A stretch of 64,000 nt of DNA from Kushneria sinocarnis (lineage in GTDB: Bacteria; Pseudomonadota; Gammaproteobacteria; Pseudomonadales; Halomonadaceae): the NCBI RefSeq assembly GCF_003633775.1, contig NZ_RBIN01000007.1, positions 1-64,000 on the forward strand, in the 5' to 3' direction. The position numbers and the translations under genes were made by a program. How positions within the stretch are numbered: the stretch's first letter is position 1; every line of letters starts with the position of its first letter. This document shows, piece by piece, positions 16,654 to 25,120 of the stretch. The notes below the pieces were generated by a model that was given only the letters and a program-made list of their open reading frames with translations, was not told the origin of the DNA and did no database searches.

Positions 16654-17798
16654 GGCTGAGTCTCCCTTGAGGAGTGAACAGGGGTGGTTGGGCGGCGCGG
16701 CCAAGGAGTCTCGGGCCGGGCCGTGCGCTGGTCGGCTGTATTGGAGGGTGAAGGTCGGGGGTCATCGGTGCGGTCGAGTATGGTGATTTCCCGGGTCCAA
16801 CGCCGCATGAAGGCTTCACGTCTGAGTGGGTCGACAAAGGCCAGTAGAGAAGCATCCAGAGGGATCGGATAAAGATGATCGCCGACCTGATCGCGCAATC
16901 TTGCCGCGGTCCAGGGGCCGACCACGCCATCCAGAGGTGAGAACAGCGGTGTCTGGCCAGCCAGCACATGCTGGCCTTTGGGCCCCAGCAGAAAGGCCAT
17001 GAAAAGTCGTGCGGCCCGTGGGTGTGGCGCATTGCGCGCCACCAGCGCCGTGCGCAACAGGACCAGGCTATAGTCGGTCGGGACCTGCACGATCACTTCC
17101 GGATGGTTGCGGGCCCAGGCGATGGCATATGAGCCCAGTAGATTGTATCCGAGCCAGTAACGCCCCTCACTGAGGCCTTCCAGCATGGCACGGCTGGTGG
17201 CTTCGGGGGTGACCCCTCTGGCGCCCATGGCAGCAACCAGATCCCAGAAGCGGGGGCTGTAGCGCGCATCCTGCTGAAACAGCGAGTAGCCGACGCCACT
17301 GCTCTCGGGATCATAAGTGGTCACTCGTCCCTGAAGCTGAGGTATCTGCAGGGCCTGCAGCAACTCGCGGTGGGTCTGGGGAGGCAGCGTGTGGCGGGCG
17401 AGATCCAAGCGATAGGCGATGACTACGGGTTCAAACGTGAAGCCGAAGACTTCATTGCGCCATTTAGCCCACTCGGGCCATTGTCGTGCTTCCGGCAGGT
17501 CGAGTCGTGCCGCGCGCCCCTGGTTGGCGAGCGCGACCTGCCAGGGCATGGCCGAACTGATATAAACATCCGCAGGCGGGCTGCCATCGCGTGCGCGGCG
17601 GTCAACGGCCAGTGTCGAGCTGTCGTGGTAGCTGACCTTGATGTCCGGATGTGCTGCTTCGAAGGCACGAATCAGGGGTTCGGCCACGTTGAAATCCAGC
17701 GCCGCTTCAATGGTTAGATGCGATTCGGCGGCTGACACCCGGGCGGTTGAGCCCAGGTTCAGAACCAGTAAGGCAAGCACGGCTATCAGATATTTCAT
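16650..17798 (-). CDS. Periplasmic substrate-binding protein in the tctDE operon
   Basis: Extracellular solute-binding protein of the iron/thiamine/molybdate-like type (bacterial SBP family 1/13-like), 382 residues. It has a signal peptide (about 1-23, ending VSAAES), then ALDFNVAEPLIRAFEAAHP and STLAVDRRARDGSPPADVYIS, typical of type II binding proteins. Residues after about 345 are a low-complexity Pro/Arg/Thr tail. It has no ABC permease or ATPase neighbour. It lies between the sensor kinase and the lyase gene and overlaps both by ATGA junctions, so an auxiliary ligand-sensing role with TctE is likelier than transport. That role is inference. Confidence 0.85.
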   Translation of the reverse strand: MKYLIAVLALLVLNLGSTARVSAAESHLTIEAALDFNVAEPLIRAFEAAHPDIKVSYHDSSTLAVDRRARDGSPPADVYISSAMPWQVALANQGRAARLDLPEARQWPEWAKWRNEVFGFTFEPVVIAYRLDLARHTLPPQTHRELLQALQIPQLQGRVTTYDPESSGVGYSLFQQDARYSPRFWDLVAAMGARGVTPEATSRAMLEGLSEGRYWLGYNLLGSYAIAWARNHPEVIVQVPTDYSLVLLRTALVARNAPHPRAARLFMAFLLGPKGQHVLAGQTPLFSPLDGVVGPWTAARLRDQVGDHLYPIPLDASLLAFVDPLRREAFMRRWTREITILDRTDDPRPSPSNTADQRTARPETPWPRRPTTPVHSSRETQP

Positions 17799-19192
17799 GG
17801 ATTTCGTTGATGCCGTTCATGACTGAAGAGCAGGGCCACGCGTAATCCTCCGCTGTCAGGGGTTGTGATACTCAGTTGCGCCTGATGTGACCGGGCGATA
17901 GAGGTAGCCACTGCCAGACCCAGGCCGGAGCCGCTGGTATCATGACGATCGCCGCGCACAAAGGGTTGTGCCAGCGAGTCGCGTAGCGCTGGTGGCACGC
18001 CTGGGCCGTTATCCTCGACAAACAGCTCGTGGCCACTGTCCGTTTCCTCCACACCCAGAGTGATCACACTGCCGGGCGGCGTATAGCGCAGGGCGTTGTC
18101 CAGCAGGTTATTGATCAGCTCTCCGAGTTGCCAATCCGTTGCTTGCACCCATACCGGGTGATCAGGCACTTCCAGGCCGAGATCGTGCATGGCACTGGCC
18201 GGACGCTGCGCCCAGTCGGTCAGCCGCTCACGGGCCAGCGCCGTCAGATCGAGTCGGGTGGCGAGGGAAGTCTCATCATGATCCAGACGTGCCATTTGCA
18301 ACAGCTGGTGCGCCAGCCGCGTCGACCTGCTTGCGCCTGCATGGATATCTTTCAGAGCCTCATGCCATTGCTCGTGATCACGCGAGCGCAGAGCCAGCTC
18401 ACTGATATTCTGCAGGCCCGCCAGTGGGGTCTTGAGCTGATGTGACGCATCCGCGATGAAGCGCATCAGGCGATCATGGCTTTCGCGCTGACGTGCCAGT
18501 AACTGATCGAGGGTATTGACCAGTTCGGAGAGCTCCACGGGAACTCGCGCAGAAATCGGACTGAAGTCTTCGCTGTGACGCTGGCGCAATCTGTGACGTA
18601 GCCGCGTCAGTGGGCGCAAGGATGCACGTACTGCGAGCCATACGAGCATGATGGCAAGTCCTACCATCAGAATGAAACGCATTGCCGCACGCGCGACAAG
18701 ATCATGGGCCAGCGCATTGCGAGCGCCGCGGGTGTGGGCCACCCAGATTTGCACCGGCTCGCGGGTCTCCCAGCCTGCCGAGGTGAACTCCCGACCGGCC
18801 AGGCGCAGTGACGTGCCCTGCCAGTCAATATCACGATAGACCGGCTGTTGTGCGACCTTTTTTTGCAGCCTGGCGGTGATGGGCAGGCTGGCATTGGCGG
18901 TAATGATCTCACCCCGAGCCCCTAGCAGCGCGTAGAACACTCGCTCCTCATGGGGGGTAGCCAGAATCTGCAGGGCTGCTGCGGGCATGGCGATCAATGG
19001 GCGCCCATCCTGCCATTGCAGTGCCTCGGCAATAGTGAGAATGGCGTCATCCAGCACCCCGTCATAAACACGATCGGCCTCGCGGTTGGCACTCAGTGTG
19101 GCTTCGAGCAGCAGGGCGGTTCCGAAGATCAGGGTCAGTCCGGCCATCCAGAGCATCAACCGACGCTTGAGAGAGTGCCCACGCCGGATCAT
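17795..19192 (-). CDS. tctE: Sensor histidine kinase TctE
   Basis: Membrane sensor kinase of 465 residues, TctE/QseC type. It has a first membrane segment at about 12-32, a periplasmic 2CSK_N-type sensor region (about 35-165), a second segment at about 170-190, a linker, then the dimerisation domain with phospho-acceptor His251 in DASHQLKTP. The N box NLLDNALRYTP and the G boxes VEDNGPGVP and SGSGLGLA follow. Start and stop overlap its neighbours by ATGA, so it is coupled to the response regulator and to the binding protein. It is predicted to sense tricarboxylates in the periplasm and to control tctCBA. Confidence 0.93.
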   Translation of the reverse strand: MIRRGHSLKRRLMLWMAGLTLIFGTALLLEATLSANREADRVYDGVLDDAILTIAEALQWQDGRPLIAMPAAALQILATPHEERVFYALLGARGEIITANASLPITARLQKKVAQQPVYRDIDWQGTSLRLAGREFTSAGWETREPVQIWVAHTRGARNALAHDLVARAAMRFILMVGLAIMLVWLAVRASLRPLTRLRHRLRQRHSEDFSPISARVPVELSELVNTLDQLLARQRESHDRLMRFIADASHQLKTPLAGLQNISELALRSRDHEQWHEALKDIHAGASRSTRLAHQLLQMARLDHDETSLATRLDLTALARERLTDWAQRPASAMHDLGLEVPDHPVWVQATDWQLGELINNLLDNALRYTPPGSVITLGVEETDSGHELFVEDNGPGVPPALRDSLAQPFVRGDRHDTSGSGLGLAVATSIARSHQAQLSITTPDSGGLRVALLFSHERHQRNP

Positions 19193-19860
19193 GAGGCAGG
19201 TATTTCCTCTAGCACGTAGCCCAGCCCGCGAATGGTGCGAATTCGCAGGCCATGGCCATCCAGGCGTTTGCGCAACCGGCTGATATAGAGATCGAGCGCA
19301 TTGCTGCCGACGGCTTCGAAACCGAATAGCCGCGCTTCAAGCAGATCGCGGGGCACCAGCTGTCCGGCACGCGACATCAGACTTTCCAGAAGACTCAGCT
19401 CGCGGCGCGGCAGGGTCTGCAGCGTACCATTCATCCTGACCTCGAAAAGGTTCAGATCGATGGTGATGTCTCCGAACGTCAGTTGATTGGCACTGCGCTG
19501 TTGACTGCGTCGTAGCAGGGCGCGCACCCGGGCTTCGAGCTCACTGATCTCGAATGGCTTGGCGAGATAGTCATCAGCGCCCAGGTCTAGTCCGCGAATC
19601 CGGTCATCGAGGCCATCGTGCGCTGTCAGGATCAGCACCGGTGTGGTATCGCCGCGATCACGCAGGGCGCTCAGCAGCTCCAGCCCTCCACATCCGGGTA
19701 ACCCCAGGTCCAGCAGCACCAGATCGAAGCGCTGTGTCGTCAGGGCATGAAGCGCCTGCTCGCCGTCAGCCAGAGTATCCAGTGTATGGCCATGGGCTGT
19801 CAGGGTCTGACGAATGGCGCGTGTCAGCAAGGCATCATCTTCGGCAAGCAATAGTCTCAT
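19189..19860 (-). CDS. tctD: Response regulator TctD
   Basis: OmpR/PhoB-type response regulator of 223 residues. The receiver domain has the acidic pair in LLAEDD (7-9), phospho-accepting Asp51 (LLDLGLPG) and the conserved lysine in YLAKPF. The C-terminal winged helix ends with NALDLYISRLRKRL and IRTIRGLGYVL. I choose the ATG at 19860 (MRLLLAEDD), 19 codons inside the longest frame, because the receiver domain starts there. It is the first gene of a four-gene operon divergent from tctCBA. Direct repeats at 19918-19936 are a candidate binding site. Confidence 0.94.
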   Translation of the reverse strand: MRLLLAEDDALLTRAIRQTLTAHGHTLDTLADGEQALHALTTQRFDLVLLDLGLPGCGGLELLSALRDRGDTTPVLILTAHDGLDDRIRGLDLGADDYLAKPFEISELEARVRALLRRSQQRSANQLTFGDITIDLNLFEVRMNGTLQTLPRRELSLLESLMSRAGQLVPRDLLEARLFGFEAVGSNALDLYISRLRKRLDGHGLRIRTIRGLGYVLEEIPAS

Positions 19861-19917
19861 CGGTGGTCCGATTGTGGTTGTAACTACCACCAATGTCGGA
19901 TGCCAGCGGACAGGCAA

Positions 19918-19936
19918 TGACAGGTTGGTGACAGGT
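19918..19936. promoter_or_regulatory. Direct repeats between tctD and tctC
   Basis: TGACAGGT occurs at 19918-19925 and again at 19929-19936, an 11-base period (one helical turn). OmpR-family regulators bind tandem direct repeats with this spacing. The site lies about 60 bases upstream of the tctD start and about 145 bases before tctC, so it could serve both. Binding by TctD is inferred. Confidence 0.5.
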
Positions 19937-20080
19937 GGTAATGACTATGATCGCAGCCGTGTTTGCGAGGCTTTAACGACGCTGTATGGATGATGCGGTG
20001 TCGCGCGCCAGGGGCCTACCCCTGCGAAAGTCTGATAACAGCAGTTTGCAACTCTTCGGGATTCATTGAGGGAGTCTGTC

Positions 20081-21082
20081 ATGACCATCCGCATTCGCAG
20101 TGCCCTGATGGCACTGGGCGCTTCAGCTGCCGTCTCACTTTCGTCTCTGGGCGCGGCCCCGGTACAGGCTGCAGTCGAGCTCGACAAGCCCGAGTGCCTG
20201 GCACCCGCCAAACCGGGGGGAGGCTACGATCTGACCTGTCGCCTGGCGGCCACATCTCTTCAGCAGACCGGTATTCTGAAAAAGCCGATGGCGGTCAATT
20301 ATATGCCGGGCGGTATCGGGGCTGTGGCCTACAACCATGTCATAGGCGTTCGTGATGATGATCCCAATCTGATCGTGGCGGCCAGCACCGGAGCGGCCCT
20401 CAATCTGGCCGAGGGCAAGTTCGGCAAGTATGACGGCAGTGAAGTCCGCTGGCTGGGCGCAGTGGCGACCGATTACGGGGCCATTGTCGTTCGGGAAGAT
20501 GCGCCCTGGCAGAGCCTTGATGAGTTGATGGAGGATCTGAAACAGAACCCCGGCAAGGTGGTTTTTGGTGCGGGCGGCACCGTGGGGAGTCAGGACTGGA
20601 TGAAGGCAGCCCTGACGGCGAAGGCTGCCGATATCGATCCGCGCAAGCTGCGCTATGTCGCTTTCGAAGGGGGCGGCGAATCGCTGGCGGCCCTGCTGGG
20701 GAATCACATTCAGGTTTTTACCGGTGATCTCTCCGAAATCGAGTCCCAGCTCAAGGGCGGCAAGGTGCGCGTGCTGGCTGCGTTGTCGGATGAGCGTCAG
20801 GGCGGTGCATTTGCTGATGTACCCACCGCGAAAGAGCAGGGCTACGACGTCGAATGGCCGATCTGGCGTGGTTATTACATGGGAGGCAAGGTCAGCGATG
20901 AGGCCTACCAGACCTGGCTGGACAAGTTCACCCAACTGGTGAAAACGGATCAGTTCAAACAGGCGCGTCAGGCAAGAGGGCTGTTCCCCTTTACCAAACT
21001 GGGGCCCGAGTTTGATGCCTATGTGAAAGAGCGCATTGCGCACTTCAATCAGCTGGCCAAAGAGATGGGGCTAGCGAAATGA
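20081..21082 (+). CDS. tctC: Tripartite tricarboxylate transporter binding protein TctC
   Basis: Periplasmic receptor of the TTT family that delivers citrate or a related acid to TctAB. It is 333 residues with a signal peptide (about 1-30, AAPVQA/AVELD). The mature part shows PAKPGGGYDLTCRLA, MPGGIGAVAYNHV and the mid-domain VFGAGGTVGSQDW, all typical of TctC/Bug proteins. The ATG at 20081 follows GAGGGAG; an in-frame TTG lies five codons earlier. First gene of tctCBA, divergent from tctD. Confidence 0.94.
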   Translation: MTIRIRSALMALGASAAVSLSSLGAAPVQAAVELDKPECLAPAKPGGGYDLTCRLAATSLQQTGILKKPMAVNYMPGGIGAVAYNHVIGVRDDDPNLIVAASTGAALNLAEGKFGKYDGSEVRWLGAVATDYGAIVVREDAPWQSLDELMEDLKQNPGKVVFGAGGTVGSQDWMKAALTAKAADIDPRKLRYVAFEGGGESLAALLGNHIQVFTGDLSEIESQLKGGKVRVLAALSDERQGGAFADVPTAKEQGYDVEWPIWRGYYMGGKVSDEAYQTWLDKFTQLVKTDQFKQARQARGLFPFTKLGPEFDAYVKERIAHFNQLAKEMGLAK

Positions 21083-21525
21083 GTCGAGCGGCCGATCGCA
21101 TGCTGGGATTGATCCTGATGGCGGTAGCGGCCGCTTATGCTGTCAGCGCCGCTCGGCTGGAAGTGCCGTTTGCCTATGATCCTCTGGGGCCGAAGGCCTT
21201 TCCTTTCGGTCTGTCAGCGCTGCTCGCGGTGCTGGCAGTCGTATTGCTGGTGAGGCCGGCGCCCGGTGGGCGCTGGCCGACCGGTATGCTGCTGTTGAAA
21301 GTGGTGGCGACACTGGCAGTTCTTGCCCTCTACGGCATGCTGTTCAGTGTTCTGGGGTACGTGCTCGCTTCTGCCCTGGCTGTTCTGGCACTGGCTTGGC
21401 TTTTCGATGCCGGCATCGGGAAAGCCTGTATGGCGGCCATCGGAATGTCACTGGGCAGTTATGTGCTGTTCACCTACGGCATGGATATCTCCCTGCCGGT
21501 CGGTACCCTGTTCGGAGGGCACTAG
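21079..21525 (+). CDS. tctB: Tripartite tricarboxylate transporter small subunit TctB
   Basis: Small membrane subunit of the TTT transporter, 148 residues with four predicted helices and the family's early motif EVPFAYDPLGPKAFPF at about residues 31-46. Its ATG overlaps the tctC stop (ATGA), and TctA follows after 3 bases, so the three subunits are translationally coupled. Confidence 0.92.
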   Translation: MSRAADRMLGLILMAVAAAYAVSAARLEVPFAYDPLGPKAFPFGLSALLAVLAVVLLVRPAPGGRWPTGMLLLKVVATLAVLALYGMLFSVLGYVLASALAVLALAWLFDAGIGKACMAAIGMSLGSYVLFTYGMDISLPVGTLFGGH

Positions 21526-21528
21526 ACC

Positions 21529-23028
21529 ATGTTCGATTTTCTGATTCACGGGTTCGGGGTTGCCCTGACCCCCCTCAATCTGATGCTGGCCTTTACCGGG
21601 GCGCTGCTGGGCACGCTGTTTGGAGCACTGCCCGGTATCGGCCCGATCAATGGTATCGCCATTCTGATGCCATTGGCCTACAGCCTCGGCTTGCCGGCAG
21701 AATCCGCCCTGATCCTGTTGGCTGGCATTTATACCGGTGCCGAGTACGGAGGCCGTATCTCGAGCATTCTGCTCAATGTGCCGGGGGACGCTGGTGCTGT
21801 TATGACCGCGCTTGACGGTAATCCTCTGGCACGCAAGGGATTGGCAGGGCCGGCGCTGGGCCTGTCGGCAGTCAGTTCGTTTATCGGTGCCACGATTTCC
21901 ATTATTGGTCTGACACTTTTTGCGCCGCTGCTGGCTTCATTTGCCGTCAATTTTGGTCCCGCCGAGTATTTTGCGCTGATGATATTCGCCTTTTCATCGC
22001 TCTCCGTCATGATGGGTAAGGACCCGATCAAGACCCTCATCGGTGCCGTGCTGGGGGTGATGCTGGCGACAGTGGGGGTTGATGCCGGTACCGGAGTGAT
22101 GCGCTTTACCGGCGGACTGCCAGAGCTTTATGACGGTATCGATTTCGTGGTGCTGGTCATTGGCATGTTTGCCATTAGCGAGATCCTATTGATGCTTGAA
22201 CATCTGGGCAGTGATAGCGGTCGTCTGGCCCCAATCGGACGGGTGTTGGTGAAAGTGAAGGAAGTCCTGTTCTGCAAGGGCGCGATCCTGCGTTCCTCAT
22301 TATTTGGATTCATCATTGGGGTCTTGCCGGGGACCGGCGCCTCGGTAGCCAGTGCTGTCTCCTATACCACCGAAAAACGTATCAGCGATCGTGAAGGTAC
22401 CTTTGGTGAAGGGGATATGCGTGGTCTTGCGGCTCCCGAGGCAGCCAATAACGCCTCGGCAGTGGGCTCTTTCGTACCGATGCTGACATTGGGCATCCCG
22501 GGTTCCGGCACGACGGCGATCCTGTTGGGGGCGCTGATGCTCTATAACATTGATCCTGGGCCGATGCTGTTTTCCGAACAGCCTCGGGTAGTAGGTGGTC
22601 TGATTGCCTCGCTTTATATCGGCAATATCATGTTGCTTCTGCTCAACCTCCCTCTGGCCGGTCTCTTTGCTCGCGTGCTGACCATGCCGCGATGGTTGCT
22701 GGTCCCGGGGATTGCGCTGCTCTCCTTTGTCGGGGTCTACCAGCTGCACTCCGATCTAATGGCCATCTTTTTGATGCTGGCCGTGGGCATCATGGGCTAT
22801 GTGCTGCGCAAGTTCGGCTTTTCGCTGGCACCGATCGTGCTGGGCTTCGTGCTGGGTGGGCTGATGGAGCAGAACCTGAGACGAGCGCTGGCCATGAGTG
22901 GGGGAGATTACGGTGTGTTGTTCGGCTCCGGGTTGGCCATTGGTCTGTGGTGTGCCGCACTGACTGTAATCGTGATCCCCATGGTCTTCAGCGGCTGGCG
23001 TCGGCTGAAGGCATCAGCCGCGCGCTGA
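21529..23028 (+). CDS. tctA: Tripartite tricarboxylate transporter large subunit TctA
   Basis: Main transport subunit of the TTT system, 499 residues with about ten to twelve helices. Conserved segments include the N-terminal GALLGTLFGALPGIGP and its repeat GFIIGVLPGTGASVAS, plus LGIPGSGTTAILLGAL. A GGAGGG ribosome site lies ahead of the ATG at 21529. The 3' end overlaps the convergent hypothetical gene by 15 bases. Uptake is driven by an ion gradient (family knowledge). Confidence 0.94.
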   Translation: MFDFLIHGFGVALTPLNLMLAFTGALLGTLFGALPGIGPINGIAILMPLAYSLGLPAESALILLAGIYTGAEYGGRISSILLNVPGDAGAVMTALDGNPLARKGLAGPALGLSAVSSFIGATISIIGLTLFAPLLASFAVNFGPAEYFALMIFAFSSLSVMMGKDPIKTLIGAVLGVMLATVGVDAGTGVMRFTGGLPELYDGIDFVVLVIGMFAISEILLMLEHLGSDSGRLAPIGRVLVKVKEVLFCKGAILRSSLFGFIIGVLPGTGASVASAVSYTTEKRISDREGTFGEGDMRGLAAPEAANNASAVGSFVPMLTLGIPGSGTTAILLGALMLYNIDPGPMLFSEQPRVVGGLIASLYIGNIMLLLLNLPLAGLFARVLTMPRWLLVPGIALLSFVGVYQLHSDLMAIFLMLAVGIMGYVLRKFGFSLAPIVLGFVLGGLMEQNLRRALAMSGGDYGVLFGSGLAIGLWCAALTVIVIPMVFSGWRRLKASAAR

Positions 23029-23718
23029 AGCCGCTCCCGTACCCATCGCCAGCTGCTGCACCCCCAGCCGGTGCAGCAGCAGGTGCCATTCGGCATAGCC
23101 CAAGGGGCAGCGGGTCGAGGCTTTTTCGCGGGCTGCATGGCGCTTGAGGCGCTCGGCAGGCACGCCTGTCAGCTCAGAGGCGCGCTGCCAGCCGGTGGCG
23201 GTCAGGCTGCCTTCGCCGGCGACATGCGAAAGCTCCCAGCCGGTCGGCGGCCGCCAGTCGCTGTAGATCGCCGTGGTGACCTCCTCGGGCAGCAGTGCGG
23301 CAATCCAGGCGTTGGCGGGGAGTTCGTGCCGGGCACGCAGGTGTGCGTAATCATCCAGACTTACGGCCATCGCGTAGCGACGATCGGCGCTGCACAGGCA
23401 GAAGTCGGCCTGGGCTGCCAGGGGGGCCTCACTCATGGCCCGCAGCAGCTCGCGGTCGCTCGAAAAACCGGCGAGGACCTGCTCCTGGCGATCGAGCAGC
23501 TCCATGGGGTGACACTCGAGCGCGTCACGCAGGTTGGTCACCACGTCGGCGAGTCGGTCACCGATCCGTTCGATGATATGGGCGCGTGTCCCCTTCGAGA
23601 CGATCAGGCCGCTGGCGACGGTATCGTGACCGTATTCGATATCCAGCTGTTGCTCCTGATTGATGCAGCCGACCGGGCGCACCGTGAAGGGACCGATGGA
23701 GAACGCATCCTTCAGCAT
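23014..23718 (-). CDS. Hypothetical protein with possible C-terminal helix-turn-helix
   Basis: I do not recognise a family for this 234-residue protein. The N-terminal half is mixed alpha/beta without signal or membrane segments. The C-terminal third (about 160-225; WQRASELTGVPAERLKRHAA, then YAEWHLLLHRLG) resembles a bacterial helix-turn-helix and might bind DNA. Start ATG at 23718 with GAGG upstream. It converges on tctA with a 15-base overlap of the coding ends, and diverges from the TrpF-like gene. Function unknown. Confidence 0.65.
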   Translation of the reverse strand: MLKDAFSIGPFTVRPVGCINQEQQLDIEYGHDTVASGLIVSKGTRAHIIERIGDRLADVVTNLRDALECHPMELLDRQEQVLAGFSSDRELLRAMSEAPLAAQADFCLCSADRRYAMAVSLDDYAHLRARHELPANAWIAALLPEEVTTAIYSDWRPPTGWELSHVAGEGSLTATGWQRASELTGVPAERLKRHAAREKASTRCPLGYAEWHLLLHRLGVQQLAMGTGAASARG

Positions 23719-23873
23719 GACCGGAACCTCGCTGCGCGTGACGAATGGTGCCGAGGAGTAACGCGTTCAGCTTACCCTGCCGTATCACCGGCGGGTAGTG
23801 TGATGCAATATGGCGGCCTGTCCGCCAGTGAGGTGAAAGCGGGCGTTCATGCCGTGTCGAGGAGTCTGCAACC

Positions 23874-24533
23874 GTGAAGCCGCGTCTCAAGATCTGCTGT
23901 ATCTCATCGCTGGCCGAGGCCGAGCTGGCCGTGGCAGCCGGCGCCGATGCCCTCGGGCTGGTCGGTGACATGCCCTCCGGCCCCGGCGTGCTGGACGACG
24001 ACACGATCCGCCTGATCGCTCGCGAAGTGCCGCCACCGGTGGCCACCTTCCTGCTGACCCGGGAGCGCGAAGCGGGGCATATCGCCGAGCACATGCACTA
24101 TTGCGGCTGCGATACCGTGCAGATCGTCAATCATGTCGACCCCGGGGAGCATGTGCTGCTGGCAGAGCAGCTGCCGGACAGGCGACGGGTACAGGTCATT
24201 CATGTCGAGGATGAGTGGGCCCCGAGGCTGATCGAACGTTATGCCGACAGGGTGCATGCCTTCCTGCTGGATTCCGGCCGGCCCTCGGCAGCGCTTCCCG
24301 AGCTGGGCGGTACCGGTCGGGTTCATGACTGGTCGATCAGCGCGCGCTTCGTTGAGCAATCACCCCGGCCGGTCTTTCTGGCGGGCGGCCTTTCTCCGGC
24401 CAACGTGACCGAGGCCATCGCGCAGGTAGCGCCCTTCGGGCTGGATATCTGTTCGGGGGTGCGGGTGTCCGGCGCCCTGGATGAATCACGGCTGCGTGAG
24501 TATGTCGCGGCCGTGCACAGGGCACGGACGTAG
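23874..24533 (+). CDS. TrpF-like (phosphoribosylanthranilate isomerase family) protein
   Basis: TIM-barrel protein of 219 residues matching the TrpF family. It has KICC at 6-9 (canonical KICG, with the catalytic cysteine kept at Cys8), LLDS (candidate general-acid Asp), GGTGRVHDW, LAGGLSPANV and GLDICSGVRVSG. It departs from canonical TrpF at the second glycine of KICG and at the QLHG motif, which here is QIVN. The start is a GTG at 23874 with GAGGAG nine bases upstream. No other trp gene is nearby, so it may be a paralog with a different substrate rather than the tryptophan-pathway enzyme. Confidence 0.75.
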   Translation: MKPRLKICCISSLAEAELAVAAGADALGLVGDMPSGPGVLDDDTIRLIAREVPPPVATFLLTREREAGHIAEHMHYCGCDTVQIVNHVDPGEHVLLAEQLPDRRRVQVIHVEDEWAPRLIERYADRVHAFLLDSGRPSAALPELGGTGRVHDWSISARFVEQSPRPVFLAGGLSPANVTEAIAQVAPFGLDICSGVRVSGALDESRLREYVAAVHRART

Positions 24534-24895
24534 CCGCAGACGTCGTCGGCAGGAGGCTGGCATGACCGCGATGCCCAGTTCGGTGATCGGGCATCGGAGG
24601 CTGCCAGCGATAAGGCCCGACTCGGGCAATGATGCTTCAGGAAAAGATCGACAGCAGATCGCGGATCAGTTCCAGGGTGTTATGAATGGCATCGGTCATG
24701 ATGAATGCCTTCCTTCGGTCAATGGGGCAGGGGCGCAAAACGCCGTGCGTCAGTGGCCATTAAAGTGGCTCGGCCGGAGTTCTTCAAGCACGACCATGGC
24801 AGGACGACAGCTCGTTCTCATGAGCTACGCTGCATGGCGCATGAACGCCTCAGGGCGTTCGCTTCCATTTCTTCACGGACAGGCGAGGTAACGTC
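24534..24895. other. Intergenic region with hairpin and one candidate small ORF
   Basis: A 362-base gap between the TrpF-like gene and a small hypothetical gene. It holds an 8-base inverted repeat (CGATGCCC at 24569-24576, GGGCATCG at 24589-24596) with no U-tract, and on the minus strand a 20-codon ORF with a good ribosome site (24637-24699). A longer rightward frame (24481-24891) overlaps the TrpF-like gene, has no family features and is not supported. Confidence 0.6.
24637..24699 (-). CDS. Candidate 20-residue peptide
   Basis: ATG at 24699, eight bases after an AAGGAAGG ribosome site, opens a 20-codon frame (MTDAIHNTLELIRDLLSIFS) ended by TGA. The peptide would form an amphipathic helix with leucines and isoleucines on one face. 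The only real support is the strong ribosome site and the helix pattern. It could be a regulatory or membrane-active peptide, or chance. No family recognised. Confidence 0.3.
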   Translation of the reverse strand: MTDAIHNTLELIRDLLSIFS

Positions 24896-25102
24896 ATGGA
24901 AATCACCACCCGGCACGATGCCAGCAACTGGTTTGTGAACAGTCAGTTTGTCGAATGGGAGTGGTACGAGAATTTCGACGAGGACAGGCTGATCGATTTC
25001 GTTCATCACCATGGCAACCGCTACGAGGATGAGCAGCGCATGGTGGCCGATTTCCTGATCGCCGAAGGACAGATTCCCGAGGATTACGGTCTGCCGGGCT
25101 GA
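24896..25102 (+). CDS. Small hypothetical protein
   Basis: A 68-residue acidic, aromatic-rich protein (pattern WEWYENFDEDRLIDF at about 21-35) with no signal or membrane segment. The ATG at 24896 follows GGCGAGG. The stop codon is embedded in a GCCGGGC-TGA-GCCCGGC hairpin that it shares with the convergent gene. I know no function; small cytosolic proteins like this are common in halophilic gammaproteobacteria. Confidence 0.6.
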   Translation: MEITTRHDASNWFVNSQFVEWEWYENFDEDRLIDFVHHHGNRYEDEQRMVADFLIAEGQIPEDYGLPG

Positions 25103-25109
25103 GCCCGGC
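25093..25109. terminator. Hairpin at convergent gene ends
   Basis: A 7-base GC stem (GCCGGGC / GCCCGGC) with loop TGA, which is the stop codon of the small gene at 24896. There is no U-tract, so termination is uncertain. It lies 12 bases from the end of the convergent gene. Confidence 0.35.
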
Positions 25110-25120
25110 GATGGCCCGAT

